64,000 nucleotides of DNA from Acidobacteriota bacterium (GCA_021780075.1 JAJXZL010000022.1:1-64000); one strand, 5' to 3'; positions 17,995 to 28,042 are shown, counted from the first letter of the stretch. The notes: generated from the letters alone by a model not told the origin. A program made the numbers and translations.

Positions 17995-18975
17995 ATGGTA
18001 AGCAGTTCAACGATGCAGGAAACGGTCGAAACACAGCCAAGAGAGGGAGCAAGCAAAGATCCGGCATCCTTGCTCCAGAAGTTGATGACCGAGAGCCAAA
18101 ATGAGGCTTCTCAGGGATTTGACACAAAATCTGCGATCGAAATCGCACGCATCATCAACCACGAAGATAGCAAGATTGCGGCAGCAGTTAAGAAAGCGAT
18201 CCCTGAGATTGCCCAAGTGATTGACCAGGTGGCCCGTAGCCTCCGGGACGGTGGCCGGTTGATCTATATTGGCGCAGGTTCCAGCGGGCGCATCGCCGCT
18301 CTTGACTCCTCAGAATGCCCGCCCACTTACTCCACCGCTCCCGGACAGGTGCAGTACATCATGGCTGGCGGCCCCAAAGCACTTGCCTCGGCGGTTGAGG
18401 TAAACGAGGACTCGGAGGAACTGGGTCAGCGCGATATCGCCCGCCGTCGTCCGACGCGCAAGGACGTTGTGGTCGGGCTTTCCGCCTCAGGCCGGACCCC
18501 CTATGTTGTAGCTGCCGTGGCCTATGCCCGCGCACGCGGAGCCTTTACTGCCGCCGTTACCTGCAACCAGGGAACGCCGCTGGCCGAAGCGGCAAACATT
18601 GCCATAGTTGCTGAAGTAGGCCCGGAAGTCGTCTCCGGATCAACGCGCATGAAGGCCGGCTCCGCCCAGAAGATGGTCCTGAACATGATTACAACTGGCG
18701 CCATGACGCGTCTGGGCTATGTGTACGAGAACCTGATGGTCAACGTGCACATGCAGAACTCGAAACTCGTCGAACGTGGCATCGGCATCCTGATGCGAGC
18801 CTGCAAGATCGACCGCGAGACTGCCGTGCAGACCATCAAGAGCGCGGGCCGTAGCGTGCCGGTGGCTCTGGTTATGCTCAAGGCCAGGGTCGACAAGCCA
18901 GAAGCCGTGCGCCGCCTGGCAAAGTCTGACGGCAATGTGCGCCTGGCAATAGAAGACAACGTACTGGAGCTGTAA
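17995..18975 (+). CDS. murQ: N-acetylmuramic acid 6-phosphate etherase
   Basis: MurQ cleaves the lactyl ether of MurNAc-6-phosphate to give GlcNAc-6-phosphate during peptidoglycan recycling. The 326-residue protein carries the SIS sugar-phosphate fold with IYIGAGSSGRIAALDSSECPPT, the second conserved block VVGLSASGRTPYV, and the Ser-Thr-Arg-Met signature SGSTRMKAGSAQKM. A small C-terminal UBA-like helical domain ends the protein, as is usual. The start at 17995 has GGGGA upstream; an ATG six codons later is possible. It follows the AmiE-like gene and precedes murA in the same direction. Confidence 0.95.
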   Translation: MVSSSTMQETVETQPREGASKDPASLLQKLMTESQNEASQGFDTKSAIEIARIINHEDSKIAAAVKKAIPEIAQVIDQVARSLRDGGRLIYIGAGSSGRIAALDSSECPPTYSTAPGQVQYIMAGGPKALASAVEVNEDSEELGQRDIARRRPTRKDVVVGLSASGRTPYVVAAVAYARARGAFTAAVTCNQGTPLAEAANIAIVAEVGPEVVSGSTRMKAGSAQKMVLNMITTGAMTRLGYVYENLMVNVHMQNSKLVERGIGILMRACKIDRETAVQTIKSAGRSVPVALVMLKARVDKPEAVRRLAKSDGNVRLAIEDNVLEL

Positions 18976-19164
18976 GGTTTCCCCAGGCATCCAGCACGGA
19001 TGCCCGCGTGGGACGACTGACCTGAAAGACCGGGCTGATCACGGTCTGCACTCACAAGAAAAGCCAAAACAGCAAAAATATTGCAGCAAGTATTCCGCCC
19101 CTATTCCTTCCGGCTCCCAGCGCCTTCGGATTTAAACTGAAAGTTTAGGAGCAATTCACTTTCA

Positions 19165-20469
19165 ATGGATAAATTTGTCATTCGCGGAGGCAATCCGCTG
19201 GTGGGCACCATTCGGGTGTCGGGCGCCAAGAATTCGGCGCTGCCGTGCATGGCTGCCGCCATTCTCACTGAAGACGAGATTACACTCGAGAATATCCCCC
19301 AGGTGCGGGACATTGAAACCGAGCGCAGGCTGCTCGCCTCCATGGGAGCGCAGGTCGACCTGGGCACCGGAAGCAACCAGCACCGCACCACCATCAGTTG
19401 CCGCACCCTCTCCGATCCCGTCGCAAAATACGAAATCGTGAAAACCATGCGGGCCAGTTCCCTTGTGCTCGGGCCGTTGGTGGCGAGAGCAGGCATGGCG
19501 CGCGTGGCCATGCCGGGTGGATGCGCCATTGGCGGGCGACCCATTGACCTGCACATCAAGGGCCTGGAGAAGATGGGCGCGACCATCGTCCAGGAACACG
19601 GCTATCTGGAGGCACGCGCTTCACGGCTGAAGGGCGCGCACTTGGCCTTTGACAAGATTACCGTGACCGGCACGGAAGACCTGCTCATGGCCGCCGTGCT
19701 GGCTGACGGCGAAACCGTCATGGAGAACTGCGCGAGAGAACCCGAGGTGAGTGACCTCGCTGCTCTACTCATCGCCATGGGAGCGAAAATTGAGGGTGCC
19801 GGCACATCCACGATCCGGGTGCAGGGCGTCACGAGCCTTCACGGCGCGAACTATCGCATCCATCCCGACCGCATTGAGGCAGGCACTTTCCTCATCGCCG
19901 GGGCCATTACCCGTGGCGACCTGACCGTTGCGGATTGCAACACTGAGCATCTGCGCGCCGTGATCTCCAAGCTCGAAGAGGCTGGCGTCCGCATTGACGT
20001 TCTAGCCCCAGACGTCGTGCGTGTACGCCCCGGCGAGCGCCTTCTCGCCGCCGACATCTCCACGGAAGAGTATCCAGGCTTCCCCACCGACATGCAGGCG
20101 CAGTACATGGCCCTGGCCACGCAGGCCGAGGGCGTGAGCCTGATCAAGGAAAACATTTTCGAGAATCGCTTCATGCATGTGCAGGAACTGGTGCGCATGG
20201 GTGCCAACATCAAGGTGGACGGCCGCTCGGCCACCGTGCGCGGTCCCGCCAACCTGTCAGCAGCAGCCGTGATGTGCTCAGACCTGAGAGCTTCAGCATC
20301 CCTGGTGCTGGCAGCGCTGGTCGCTGATGGCGAGTCAATTCTCGACCGCGTGTACCACATGGACCGCGGCTATGAACGCTTTGAAGCGAAGCTGCAAGGC
20401 GTAGGCGCAGAGATCCAGCGCATGGGAAATGTCTTCGCCCCCAAGGAAAAAGACGCCGTCGCAGACTGA
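19165..20469 (+). CDS. murA: UDP-N-acetylglucosamine 1-carboxyvinyltransferase
   Basis: MurA transfers enolpyruvate to UDP-GlcNAc, the first committed step of peptidoglycan synthesis and the target of fosfomycin. The 434-residue protein shows the N-terminal SGAKNSALPCMAA motif with the substrate-binding Lys, and the catalytic loop PGGCAIGGRPIDLH with the Cys that fosfomycin alkylates, so no natural resistance change (Cys to Asp) is seen. The C-terminal EYPGFPTDMQAQ block is intact. AGGAG lies upstream of the ATG. It is about 190 bp from murQ and may have its own promoter. Confidence 0.96.
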   Translation: MDKFVIRGGNPLVGTIRVSGAKNSALPCMAAAILTEDEITLENIPQVRDIETERRLLASMGAQVDLGTGSNQHRTTISCRTLSDPVAKYEIVKTMRASSLVLGPLVARAGMARVAMPGGCAIGGRPIDLHIKGLEKMGATIVQEHGYLEARASRLKGAHLAFDKITVTGTEDLLMAAVLADGETVMENCAREPEVSDLAALLIAMGAKIEGAGTSTIRVQGVTSLHGANYRIHPDRIEAGTFLIAGAITRGDLTVADCNTEHLRAVISKLEEAGVRIDVLAPDVVRVRPGERLLAADISTEEYPGFPTDMQAQYMALATQAEGVSLIKENIFENRFMHVQELVRMGANIKVDGRSATVRGPANLSAAAVMCSDLRASASLVLAALVADGESILDRVYHMDRGYERFEAKLQGVGAEIQRMGNVFAPKEKDAVAD

Positions 20470-20485
20470 GCGATTGCCACCAAGA

Positions 20486-20896
20486 TCAGCGCCAACTGGC
20501 AGCCAGATGCCAGCGCAAACCGTATTGCGCGGTCTTGTACAGTACGCGCTCGTATTCTCGGAGTTCCGCCAGAACTGGATATGTTTCAGAGCCAAGGGCC
20601 GCTGAATTGGCCGTCAGAAAATTAATCAGCGTGGTTACCGTATGCAGACCATCCGGGGCCGCGTACCACTGTGGCTGAGGCAGATTGCGGGTCCACTCGG
20701 GATTGCCCGCTCCCTGCTCTAACAATAAGGCCATTGAATTTTCGTCCGCTGAAAAGAAATCCAGCAACGGTTTAACGTGCAGCGTAGAAGCCAGCCGCTC
20801 AAGGGACTCTTCGTTACGCGCCACGGCGTGGCCGTTCACGAAAATATCAAATCCTGGGTCGTCTCCCTCGACGACAATATAAAGACTCGCACCCAT
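20486..20896 (-). CDS. Conserved hypothetical protein
   Basis: This 136-residue soluble protein opens MGASLYIVVEGDDPGFDIFV, has a central block around LHVKPLLDFFS, and ends in a helical region rich in Tyr and Arg (ELREYERVLYKTAQYG). No signal peptide or membrane segment is present. It converges on murA with 16 bp between the stops. The composition and codon use look like a real gene. I recall similar short proteins in Terriglobia but no function is known to me. Confidence 0.6.
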   Translation of the reverse strand: MGASLYIVVEGDDPGFDIFVNGHAVARNEESLERLASTLHVKPLLDFFSADENSMALLLEQGAGNPEWTRNLPQPQWYAAPDGLHTVTTLINFLTANSAALGSETYPVLAELREYERVLYKTAQYGLRWHLAASWR

Positions 20897-21129
20897 CGCA
20901 GTTGAGTCTATTTGAGAAGCTCGCCAAGCTGTAGAAATTTTATGCGAAGGTTATCCGATGAATTACGAGGCGCCGTCTTACCAAAATTAATTACGCGCCT
21001 TTCGCTCAAGTGACAAGGTGTGCGAATGCGTTGTGCAATCGGTAACGCCAAATGCCCTATACGAGTGTTCTGTCCCTTAAGTTAGCGTACAAAGAGGACA
21101 GACAAGAGTAACTTGGTTGCGGTGGAAAA

Positions 21130-22059
21130 CTATCGCGGTATATCGCGATGCAGTGCCTTCACCTGGTAGCCGGCCTTCTTCAGGCGTTTCCTCATCTCTT
21201 CAGCCATCATTACGCTGCGGTGCTGCCCGCCAGTGCAGCCAAAGGCCACGGTCAGGTAGCTCTTCCCTTCTTCCACATAGTGCGGTAAAAGGTAGAGCAT
21301 AAGTTCAGTTACCTTGTCCAGAAACTCTACCGTCTGCGGAAAGCCCCGCACAAATGCCGCCACCTTTGGGTCTTTGCCCGTCTTCTTGCGAAACTCCGGC
21401 ACAAAGTGAGGATTGGGCAGGAAGCGCACATCAAACACCATATCCGCATCCAGCGGCACGCCATTCTTGAAGCCGAAGCTGAGGCACGACACCAGCAGCC
21501 GTTTAGCCTGCTCCTCGTGACCGAAGCGCGATTGGATGTGAGCTCGCAGCTCATGCACATTAAAGTTGGACGTGTCGATGAGCGTATCGGCCATGTTGCG
21601 GATAGGGTCCAGCAACTGCCGTTCTTCCACAATCGACCGCGAAACCGTCTCAGACCGGCGCAGCGGGTGCGGCCGGCGCGTTTCGGAGTAGCGCCGGACC
21701 AGCACCGCATCCTGCGCATCCAGGAACACCACGCGCGTGGGCAGAACTTGCTTCACACGCTTCAGAATTTCCGGCAACCGGTCCAGCGTCGGCCCTTCGC
21801 GCACATCCACTACGATCGCCGCGCGCTCCACTTCGTTTGACTTGCCCACGAGTCCGGCAAACTCAATCAGAAGTTCCAGCGGCAGGTTGTCTACCGCATG
21901 GTAGCCCAGGTCCTCAAAAGCCTTCAGCGCCGACGCCTTGCCTGAGCCGGAAATCCCGGTCACAACGACCAGTTCCTTTCCGGGCTTGCTTACCTTTCCG
22001 GGCGGGTTGGCAGCGGAACGCCTCGATCCCCTTCGAGACGCCGTTTGCAAAGGCATCAT
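21130..22059 (-). CDS. rapZ: RNase adapter protein RapZ
   Basis: RapZ is a P-loop protein; in Escherichia coli it hands the small RNA GlmZ to RNase E and so controls glucosamine-6-phosphate synthesis. Here (309 residues) the Walker A motif is VTGISGSGKASALKAFE near residue 35, followed by the hallmark DLGYHAVDNLPLELL. The C-terminal half has the conserved FGCTGGQHRSVMMAE. It is the last gene of the leftward lptCA-lptB-rpoN-hpf-rapZ cluster, an arrangement widespread in diderm bacteria. Whether the small-RNA role holds in this phylum is not known from sequence. Confidence 0.95.
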   Translation of the reverse strand: MMPLQTASRRGSRRSAANPPGKVSKPGKELVVVTGISGSGKASALKAFEDLGYHAVDNLPLELLIEFAGLVGKSNEVERAAIVVDVREGPTLDRLPEILKRVKQVLPTRVVFLDAQDAVLVRRYSETRRPHPLRRSETVSRSIVEERQLLDPIRNMADTLIDTSNFNVHELRAHIQSRFGHEEQAKRLLVSCLSFGFKNGVPLDADMVFDVRFLPNPHFVPEFRKKTGKDPKVAAFVRGFPQTVEFLDKVTELMLYLLPHYVEEGKSYLTVAFGCTGGQHRSVMMAEEMRKRLKKAGYQVKALHRDIPR

Positions 22060-22179
22060 GCGCTCATCCTACACTGAACATCGGCAATCATGGGATGACT
22101 GAATCACGGAAGACACAGTGAGAGTGCGAGCCGTGACCCGCACTCCCTGTTTTACATCCTGGAAGTCTCCTCAATCGCT

Positions 22180-22812
22180 CTACGGAATCTCCACCAATTC
22201 CATCTGGCCGTCCCGCCGGCGATGCAGCACATACAAATCCCCCGACGGATTGTGAAAGATCAGCAGGTCGCGGTCGCGGAACTCGGTATCCTTCACCGCT
22301 TCCTCGATCGTCATGGGCCGCAGCGCAATCGCCTCTCCGTTGTTGACAATGTGCGGCTCCACCACCGCTGCGCTGGCTGGAAACGAGTGAACCGCAATCG
22401 CGGCACGAGCGCCCTTCTGCGCCAGCTTTCCGTTCCCGGTGGCCTTCTGCGCAGGCTCGACCGCCCGTGTCTTGGCCCTGGTCACCGGAGGTGCGGTCAT
22501 CACCTTCTCCTCCATCGGCAGCCGCTTGCGCTCCACACGCCGGTCGCGGTACCGCTGTGCCTGGTGCAATGCGTGGTCGATGGCCTCCCGCAGGGCGCCT
22601 TCAAGACTATCGGCTTTGCCCGCAGCCACGATGGTCTGCTGCCGCCCTTTCACGGTCAGCTCTGCAATCTGTATATGCCGTTGTGCGCGAAACATGATGC
22701 TGGCATGTGCGGTCTTGCCCATAATGCGGGCGATGCGTTCCATTCCCTCCTCAGCCTGCTCGCGCAGCGCCTTGGAGATCCTTACTTGCCTGGCGGTGAA
22801 CTCCACTTCCAT
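22180..22812 (-). CDS. hpf: Ribosome hibernation promoting factor, long form
   Basis: Long-form HPF binds the 30S subunit and dimerises 70S ribosomes into inactive 100S particles in stationary phase. The 210-residue protein has the N-terminal S30AE domain (about 1-105) and a short C-terminal dimerisation domain (about 165-210, MTIEEAVKDTEFRDRDLLIF) joined by an Ala/Lys-rich linker. The start at 22812 is preceded by GGAG; an upstream in-frame ATG adds a tail unlike the family. A perfect palindrome and a TATAGA box precede the gene and may control it in response to growth phase. Confidence 0.93.
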   Translation of the reverse strand: MEVEFTARQVRISKALREQAEEGMERIARIMGKTAHASIMFRAQRHIQIAELTVKGRQQTIVAAGKADSLEGALREAIDHALHQAQRYRDRRVERKRLPMEEKVMTAPPVTRAKTRAVEPAQKATGNGKLAQKGARAAIAVHSFPASAAVVEPHIVNNGEAIALRPMTIEEAVKDTEFRDRDLLIFHNPSGDLYVLHRRRDGQMELVEIP

Positions 22813-23047
22813 GGTCAGCCTCCGCTCCTTGTTCTTCCACGTCCGGTTTCCCGGCCCGGGAAATCTGGATTCTATAGCATTTCCCCGCTGCATGGTAGAC
22901 GCACCTCAAATGCACGAATCGGACAGCAGTTTGTGATATTTGAATACGGAACCTTGGCGCACTCTCATAAAGAAGACCTGCAACACCATTCGACGCAGCA
23001 CGACCCGAAAGGACTGCAAACCTCCGCCTGCGCATCGCGCGGGGGCA
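22813..23047. other. rpoN-hpf spacer
   Basis: Apart from the hpf promoter and palindrome at 22847-22876, nothing recognisable is seen. There is no reading frame with gene-like features and no terminator after rpoN. Confidence 0.4.
22847..22876 (-). promoter_or_regulatory. hpf promoter region with a perfect 17-bp palindrome
   Basis: A TATAGA box (22876-22871 on the minus strand) predicts transcription beginning near 22864. The 17-bp palindrome TTTCCCGG-C-CCGGGAAA (22847-22863) starts almost exactly there, 35 bp before the hpf start codon. It could be an operator or a 5' hairpin on the mRNA. No good -35 box was found, so an alternative sigma factor is possible. Confidence 0.45.
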
Positions 23048-24661
23048 CTAGCCGTCGCGCCGACGGCGCTGGTGGGTTGAGGGTATATTCATGTCTTCGC
23101 GGTACTTGGCCACGGTGCGACGGGTCAATTGAATGCCCTGCGCCTTCAGCATCGCTGCAAGATGGTCGTCAGTCAACGGGCGGCGCGGATCCTCATCTTC
23201 AATCAGCTTCCTGACCTTCCGCTTCAGCACCAGCAGCGGAGTATCCGCGCCCTCCGGACCGTTGGAACCCTCTGAGAAAAAAAAGCGCAGCTCGATCACG
23301 CCCTGCGGCGTGTGAGCATACTTGTTGGCCACTGCGCGGCTCACCGTAGAAGGATGAACACCGATTTCCTCAGCCACTTCCTTGATCATCATGGGCCGCA
23401 GCGCCTCAACCCCCAGTTCCAGAAACTCCTGCTGGCGACGCACAATCACCTCGCATGTGCGCAGAATGGTGCTTTTGCGCTGGGCAATGTTGCGCATCAA
23501 TTGCATGGCCGACCGAAAGCGCTCCTTGACGTATTCCTTGACCTCTTTGTCCGTACCTTCAGCCACCAGCATCCGCCGGTAGCGCTGGCTCAGACGCAGA
23601 CTGGGCAGCTCTTCTTCGTTCATGCTGACCACCCATTCGGCGCCGCGCTTTACAAACACCACGTCGGGCTCAATCAGGCGCGTCTGCTCGCGGTTGTAAA
23701 GCCGGCCTGGCCGCGGGTCCAGGGTGCGAATAAACTCAACCCCCGCGTGCGCTTCCGCCACGGTCACCTGGGCCGCCCGCGACAGATCCTTCATGTCGCG
23801 CTTCTGCAGCAGTTGCAGGTGCCGGTCCACAATCTGCGCCGCCACCTCCATGCTGCGCCGCCGCTCTTCCAGATGTGCCTCGGCCTCGGCGCGGATACTG
23901 CGATGCGGGTCATCCCCGGATACCTCGGATCTATGACGCGCAAAGACCAGGGCAAACTCATGTTGTTGGGCTGCAATTTGAATCAGCAGACACTCGCGCA
24001 GATCCCGCGCGCCAACACCCGCAGGGTCAAGATGTTGCACCAAGTCGATGGCTTGCCGCACCAACTCCATCGCAGCATCCTTGCCCAGATTGTGAATCTT
24101 AGGAAACTGCAGGAAAGCCTCTGCCAACTCTTCATCGCTGGCGGCAAGGTAGCCATTCTCGTCTAGGTTGCCAATGATGAACTCCACAGCCTGCTCTAGC
24201 CCGGGATCGAGCTTCAGTGAACCCAACTGCCATGCCAGGTGATCTGTCAGAGTAGTCGGCTGCGAAAGAAAGTTCTCAAACGAAGGCTTGTCGCTCTCCT
24301 CAAACTCCGGCTGGGTGCGATAGCCGGGGTCAAGATAATCCTGAAAATAGGAACCAAAATCGATCTCATTGAAGGGATCTTTGGGCGGAGCCGCCGGCTC
24401 TGCCGCTGCGCCCTCCAGATGATCAAGCCGGTCCTCGCGCTCCTGGCGCTCCTCCCGCTCCTGGCGGCCCGCCACCTCGTCCAGCATCGGAACCGATTCG
24501 TCGATCTCCTCCAGAACCGGATTCTCCACCAGTTCGGCATCGATCATCTCTTTCAATTCCAGATTGTTAAGCGCAAGAACGCTCACCATCTGCATCAGGC
24601 CCGGAGTGAGGACCTGGCGTTGCGAGACCTTCAGGTTTAATTTGGGCTGCAACAGCGCCAT
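23048..24661 (-). CDS. rpoN: RNA polymerase sigma-54 factor
   Basis: This 537-residue sigma-54 directs RNA polymerase to -24/-12 promoters and needs an AAA+ activator. Region I (about 1-50) is glutamine- and leucine-rich (LKVSQRQVLTPGLMQMV). An acidic region II follows to about residue 130. The core-binding domain comes next, and the C-terminal DNA-binding part ends with the RpoN box, here TRRTVAKYRE near residue 520. It sits between lptB and hpf as in many proteobacteria. A TTGACA box lies 65 bp upstream. Confidence 0.96.
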   Translation of the reverse strand: MALLQPKLNLKVSQRQVLTPGLMQMVSVLALNNLELKEMIDAELVENPVLEEIDESVPMLDEVAGRQEREERQEREDRLDHLEGAAAEPAAPPKDPFNEIDFGSYFQDYLDPGYRTQPEFEESDKPSFENFLSQPTTLTDHLAWQLGSLKLDPGLEQAVEFIIGNLDENGYLAASDEELAEAFLQFPKIHNLGKDAAMELVRQAIDLVQHLDPAGVGARDLRECLLIQIAAQQHEFALVFARHRSEVSGDDPHRSIRAEAEAHLEERRRSMEVAAQIVDRHLQLLQKRDMKDLSRAAQVTVAEAHAGVEFIRTLDPRPGRLYNREQTRLIEPDVVFVKRGAEWVVSMNEEELPSLRLSQRYRRMLVAEGTDKEVKEYVKERFRSAMQLMRNIAQRKSTILRTCEVIVRRQQEFLELGVEALRPMMIKEVAEEIGVHPSTVSRAVANKYAHTPQGVIELRFFFSEGSNGPEGADTPLLVLKRKVRKLIEDEDPRRPLTDDHLAAMLKAQGIQLTRRTVAKYREDMNIPSTHQRRRRDG

Positions 24662-24725
24662 AAGGGGGACTCGTTTCCTGTGTGTACTTATCTCAAGTGT
24701 AATTGGAGTAGAAAATTCACTAGAG

Positions 24726-24731
24726 TGTCAA
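24726..24731 (-). promoter_or_regulatory. Candidate -35 box upstream of rpoN
   Basis: A perfect TTGACA on the minus strand lies 65 bp before the rpoN start in the 139-bp lptB-rpoN gap. The matching -10 is poor (TACTCC at 15 bases), so this is a possible rpoN promoter rather than a certain one. Confidence 0.35.
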
Positions 24732-24800
24732 TTCTCATTTTGGGGATTCAAAGGTGCCGGTCGCGCATGCTACTGTCGCATAGCCGCAGGTCAACTTTCA

Positions 24801-25529
24801 TCAATTCAGTGAGAATCCCTCGCCAAGATAGAGACGCCGTACATCCACGTTGTTGCCCAGTTCATGGGGCGTTCCTGTAAAAAAGATTCTCCCCTCGGCA
24901 ATAATGTACGCCCGGTCGGTCACGCTCAGGGTCTCGCGCACGTTGTGGTCGGTGATCAGAATGCCGATGCCGCTGGTCTTCAGGTCAAAGATAATCTTTT
25001 GCAGTTCCAGCACGGCAATCGGGTCGATGCCGCTGAACGGCTCGTCGAGCAGAATGAAGTTCGGCTGGATGCAGAGTGAGCGGGCAATCTCCACCCGGCG
25101 CCGCTCGCCGCCTGAAAGAGCATAACCCCGCGTGGTGCGGATATGGCCTATATTCAACTGGCTGATGAGCCGCTCGGCGCGCGTCCGGCGCTCCCGGCTG
25201 TCCAGCGGCTGCGCCTCCAGCACCGCCATGATGTTCTCTTCCACTGTGAGCTTACGGAAAACCGAAGGCTCCTGCGGCAGATAGCTGATGCCGAATTTAC
25301 GCGCCCGCAGGTACATCGGCACGTGCGTGATGTCCGTCTCGTCCACCATCACCCGGCCCGTCTCTGGCGCCACAAGGCCCACGATCATGTAAAAGCTGGT
25401 GGTCTTGCCGGCACCGTTCGGCCCCAGCAGCCCCACCACCTCGCCACGCGAGATCCGCAGATTGACTCCGCGGACGACCTGCCGCCCTTTGTACGTCTTG
25501 CCGATTCCCTCGGCGATCAGTGTCTCCAT
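24801..25529 (-). CDS. lptB: LPS export ABC transporter ATP-binding protein
   Basis: LptB powers extraction of lipopolysaccharide from the inner membrane for transport across the envelope. The 242-residue ATPase has Walker A ([13 protein letters not shown]), the Q loop ([13 protein letters not shown]), signature [15 protein letters not shown] and Walker [14 protein letters not shown], all typical of LptB. ATG 25529 was taken as the start; a TTG one codon earlier is in frame. It is 20 bp downstream of the lptC/lptA fusion, which supplies the periplasmic bridge. The LptFG permease genes are not in this window. Confidence 0.95.
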   Translation of the reverse strand: METLIAEGIGKTYKGRQVVRGVNLRISRGEVVGLLGPNGAGKTTSFYMIVGLVAPETGRVMVDETDITHVPMYLRARKFGISYLPQEPSVFRKLTVEENIMAVLEAQPLDSRERRTRAERLISQLNIGHIRTTRGYALSGGERRRVEIARSLCIQPNFILLDEPFSGIDPIAVLELQKIIFDLKTSGIGILITDHNVRETLSVTDRAYIIAEGRIFFTGTPHELGNNVDVRRLYLGEGFSLN

Positions 25530-25552
25530 CAATCTCTCTGGCGCTTCTGCCC

Positions 25553-28039
25553 TTACCGGGGCGACGTGGTTACTGTCCTGGTCTTCTGTCCGCCGCCTTC
25601 GATACTGACGCTATCATCGTGGCTATTGAAAATCAAAGCTTCGCCGGTCACGCTCCCGCGCACCGGGTCAGAAATGCTGGGCGGCGCGGTCGATGTTCCG
25701 GTCAGCACACATTCGCCGGTTTCGTTCTTGCACACAAGCTGCTCGCCGGTTCCCCGCCTGTCCCCGGATGTAAGCATCACGTGCCCGCGCGCCGTCATGC
25801 GGTCCACCTGCGCCGCCGCGCCGTCTTTGCCGGCATGGTTGCCCGGTGGCAGAAGCAAAAGTTCCAACTCGCTTGACACTGTGGTTCCGTCCTCTGATTC
25901 GCTCACCACGCTCCCGGCCGCGCCGCCATCAATCACCGCCTTGCGCTCGGCAGCGGAGTATTTCAGGTTCCCTCCACGCACCCGGATGACGGAAGGAGCA
26001 GCAAGCCTGCCGGTCTTGCCCGAAGCAGGGTTCGCCGTTGTCAACAGCACCACCCGAACCGGCTCAGCCGGGCTTGTGGCGCGCGCCACAAGCGTCTGTT
26101 TCGCCCGGTCCAGCACGATAACCGGGGCGGAAATCGAGTTGGCCAGTTGCCACAGGCGCACCTGCCCTCGAAACGTCGCTTCGCCTGTCGCCTGGTGAAG
26201 TTGCGCCTCAGCTGCAATGGCGTGGGCCGGCCCTTGGCCGCCCATCGTCATCGCTCCCTGACCGGCCGTTAACGCCGCCGGGCGCGCGCCGTGGCCCGCC
26301 GTAGGCTCAATCCAGGTCGCCTTCACATTACCGCGCGCAAAGGCATCGCCCGTTGCCTGCGAAACGTCAATCCTCTCCGCTGAGAGCTCCAACCCGCCAT
26401 CCACGACGCGCGGACTGCCGGTCAGATGCAGTCTCTCTCCAGCACCCTCGTAGACTGCCTGCTGCGCCGTGGCCCGCAACTCCGGCTGCGCGGGAGCGCC
26501 CGGCTTTGAACCAGGCTGCTGCACCAGTACAACGTTGCCCTCCACCGTGGCAGACTGAATCTGCAGGGAGCCGGAAAATCCGCTGCGACTTTCGCTCTTC
26601 TCTGCGGCCTTTGCTCCCGCCGCCTGGCCCGCTGCGAAATGTGCCACAAGACGATCGCCACTGGTCGTTTGCCGGACTCCCGCAGGCGTGGTTTCTTCAA
26701 TGCTGGCGTGTCCTGTCCCGGTCATCGCAGTCAGCGTCGAGTCCTCGCCAAACGTTCCCGTCACCTCGTCGGCCGTCATGCGCGAAGGACCAGTAATACT
26801 ACTGCCGCGTTGGCTCTCATCCGTCACCACCACACCGCCCGAACCGTGCATCGTGGCTAACTCCACTCGCCCCTCGCCGGCGTTGCGAAACTCCAGATCG
26901 GCCATCGGCGACGCCCACGACTGGTGCGTCCGCATCAGCCTGCTGCCCGTACCGTTTTGCTCATCACTGACCAGCTTCACATCGCGCTCCAGGTGCGCGT
27001 GGCGCAGCACGCCGTCAGCAGCGAATTCCAAGTCCATGGTCGGCGCCGTACCATGCACCTTGCGCCAGCCCCTGTCTGAATCAATCGTGACGCCGCCTTC
27101 CAACCGTCCGCTCTGGGGCTGGTTGTGCGCATCGAATTCAAGCATCCCCGTGGGAGCCGTCATGCGACTGCCCATCGCCGTGATCAGCGTAAAGCCCTTC
27201 TGGGCATCCAGCCGCGCCGCGGACCCGTCGTCGCGGAACAGAATCATCACCTCTTCAGCCTGCGCTTCGCTACCGCGGTAGTTAGCGATAGCCGCATTCA
27301 TCCGGCAAACCTGATCGCCGCGCTCAAACTCCGCATGGCTCGCCCGCAACTGAACCATATCGGCACCTCGCTGCAGGTGCAGTTGCACCGCACGATCCAG
27401 CACTAGGCGCCCCTGCTGCGATTCATACGTGGCGCCCATGGCACTGCCCGAGCCCTGCGCCAACGTAAACTCCACAAGTTGGCTCGTGTTGGCCACCCCA
27501 CTGTTCTGGTCAAAAACTAACCCGCTGGTCTCCACATGAATCTCGCTGCGTGCAGCGGTCTGGGCGGCAGCGGCTAGTCTCCCATTCTTCGGCTTGTCGC
27601 CCATCGCCTGCGAGGCGGTCGCATTGGGCGCAATTGCCGGAGCCACGTCCGGCCGCGTGAGTGTAATCTCCACCGGCCCGGTCGCCCTGGCCTTTCCAGC
27701 CTGCTGGTCATACTCGAACTCGTTGCCCTCAATGCGGTCCACGCGGCTGCCATCCGCCCCATACAGATCAATCCGTACGTCGTGCAACAGCGCGTTACCC
27801 TTCTTCAGCTGAACCACGCGCGAGGCATGAATCCTGAATAGCGTGTGGCCGCCATGCGACTGCGTATAGCTAAAGCCGCTGGCTTCCTGCTGGATATCCA
27901 CTCCCAGCCGTTGGGGCAGATCACGCCGGCTGAGCGGATTTTTCAGCTTGTCGATGATCAGAAACGTGCCCAGCGCCACCACCAGCAACACGCCTGCTGC
28001 AAGCACCAGCGTCCGCATCCGCTCGATGGTGAGTCGCAC
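25553..28039 (-). CDS. LptC-LptA (OstA-like) fusion, LPS transport bridge
   Basis: This 828-residue protein has one N-terminal membrane anchor ([18 protein letters not shown], about residues 10-28) and an LptC-like beta domain (about 40-130, [19 protein letters not shown]). Several OstA/LptA-type beta-jellyroll segments follow. The last (about 745-820, [20 protein letters not shown]) resembles LptA itself. LptC and LptA are normally two proteins of about 190 residues each; here one anchored chain could span much of the periplasm. It is followed by lptB and preceded by an unknown gene 3 bp upstream. The middle region (about 140-640) diverges and its domain count is uncertain. Confidence 0.8.
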   Translation of the reverse strand: MRLTIERMRTLVLAAGVLLVVALGTFLIIDKLKNPLSRRDLPQRLGVDIQQEASGFSYTQSHGGHTLFRIHASRVVQLKKGNALLHDVRIDLYGADGSRVDRIEGNEFEYDQQAGKARATGPVEITLTRPDVAPAIAPNATASQAMGDKPKNGRLAAAAQTAARSEIHVETSGLVFDQNSGVANTSQLVEFTLAQGSGSAMGATYESQQGRLVLDRAVQLHLQRGADMVQLRASHAEFERGDQVCRMNAAIANYRGSEAQAEEVMILFRDDGSAARLDAQKGFTLITAMGSRMTAPTGMLEFDAHNQPQSGRLEGGVTIDSDRGWRKVHGTAPTMDLEFAADGVLRHAHLERDVKLVSDEQNGTGSRLMRTHQSWASPMADLEFRNAGEGRVELATMHGSGGVVVTDESQRGSSITGPSRMTADEVTGTFGEDSTLTAMTGTGHASIEETTPAGVRQTTSGDRLVAHFAAGQAAGAKAAEKSESRSGFSGSLQIQSATVEGNVVLVQQPGSKPGAPAQPELRATAQQAVYEGAGERLHLTGSPRVVDGGLELSAERIDVSQATGDAFARGNVKATWIEPTAGHGARPAALTAGQGAMTMGGQGPAHAIAAEAQLHQATGEATFRGQVRLWQLANSISAPVIVLDRAKQTLVARATSPAEPVRVVLLTTANPASGKTGRLAAPSVIRVRGGNLKYSAAERKAVIDGGAAGSVVSESEDGTTVSSELELLLLPPGNHAGKDGAAAQVDRMTARGHVMLTSGDRRGTGEQLVCKNETGECVLTGTSTAPPSISDPVRGSVTGEALIFNSHDDSVSIEGGGQKTRTVTTSPR

Positions 28040-28042
28040 GCC

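Noticed and set aside
18986-19004. Terminator after murQ (GGCATCC/GGATGCC hairpin)
   Set aside because: The stem is real but short and no T-run follows in either direction.
23312-24166. 284-residue plus-strand frame opposite rpoN
   Set aside because: It is a His/Leu/Gln-rich shadow of a well-conserved gene.
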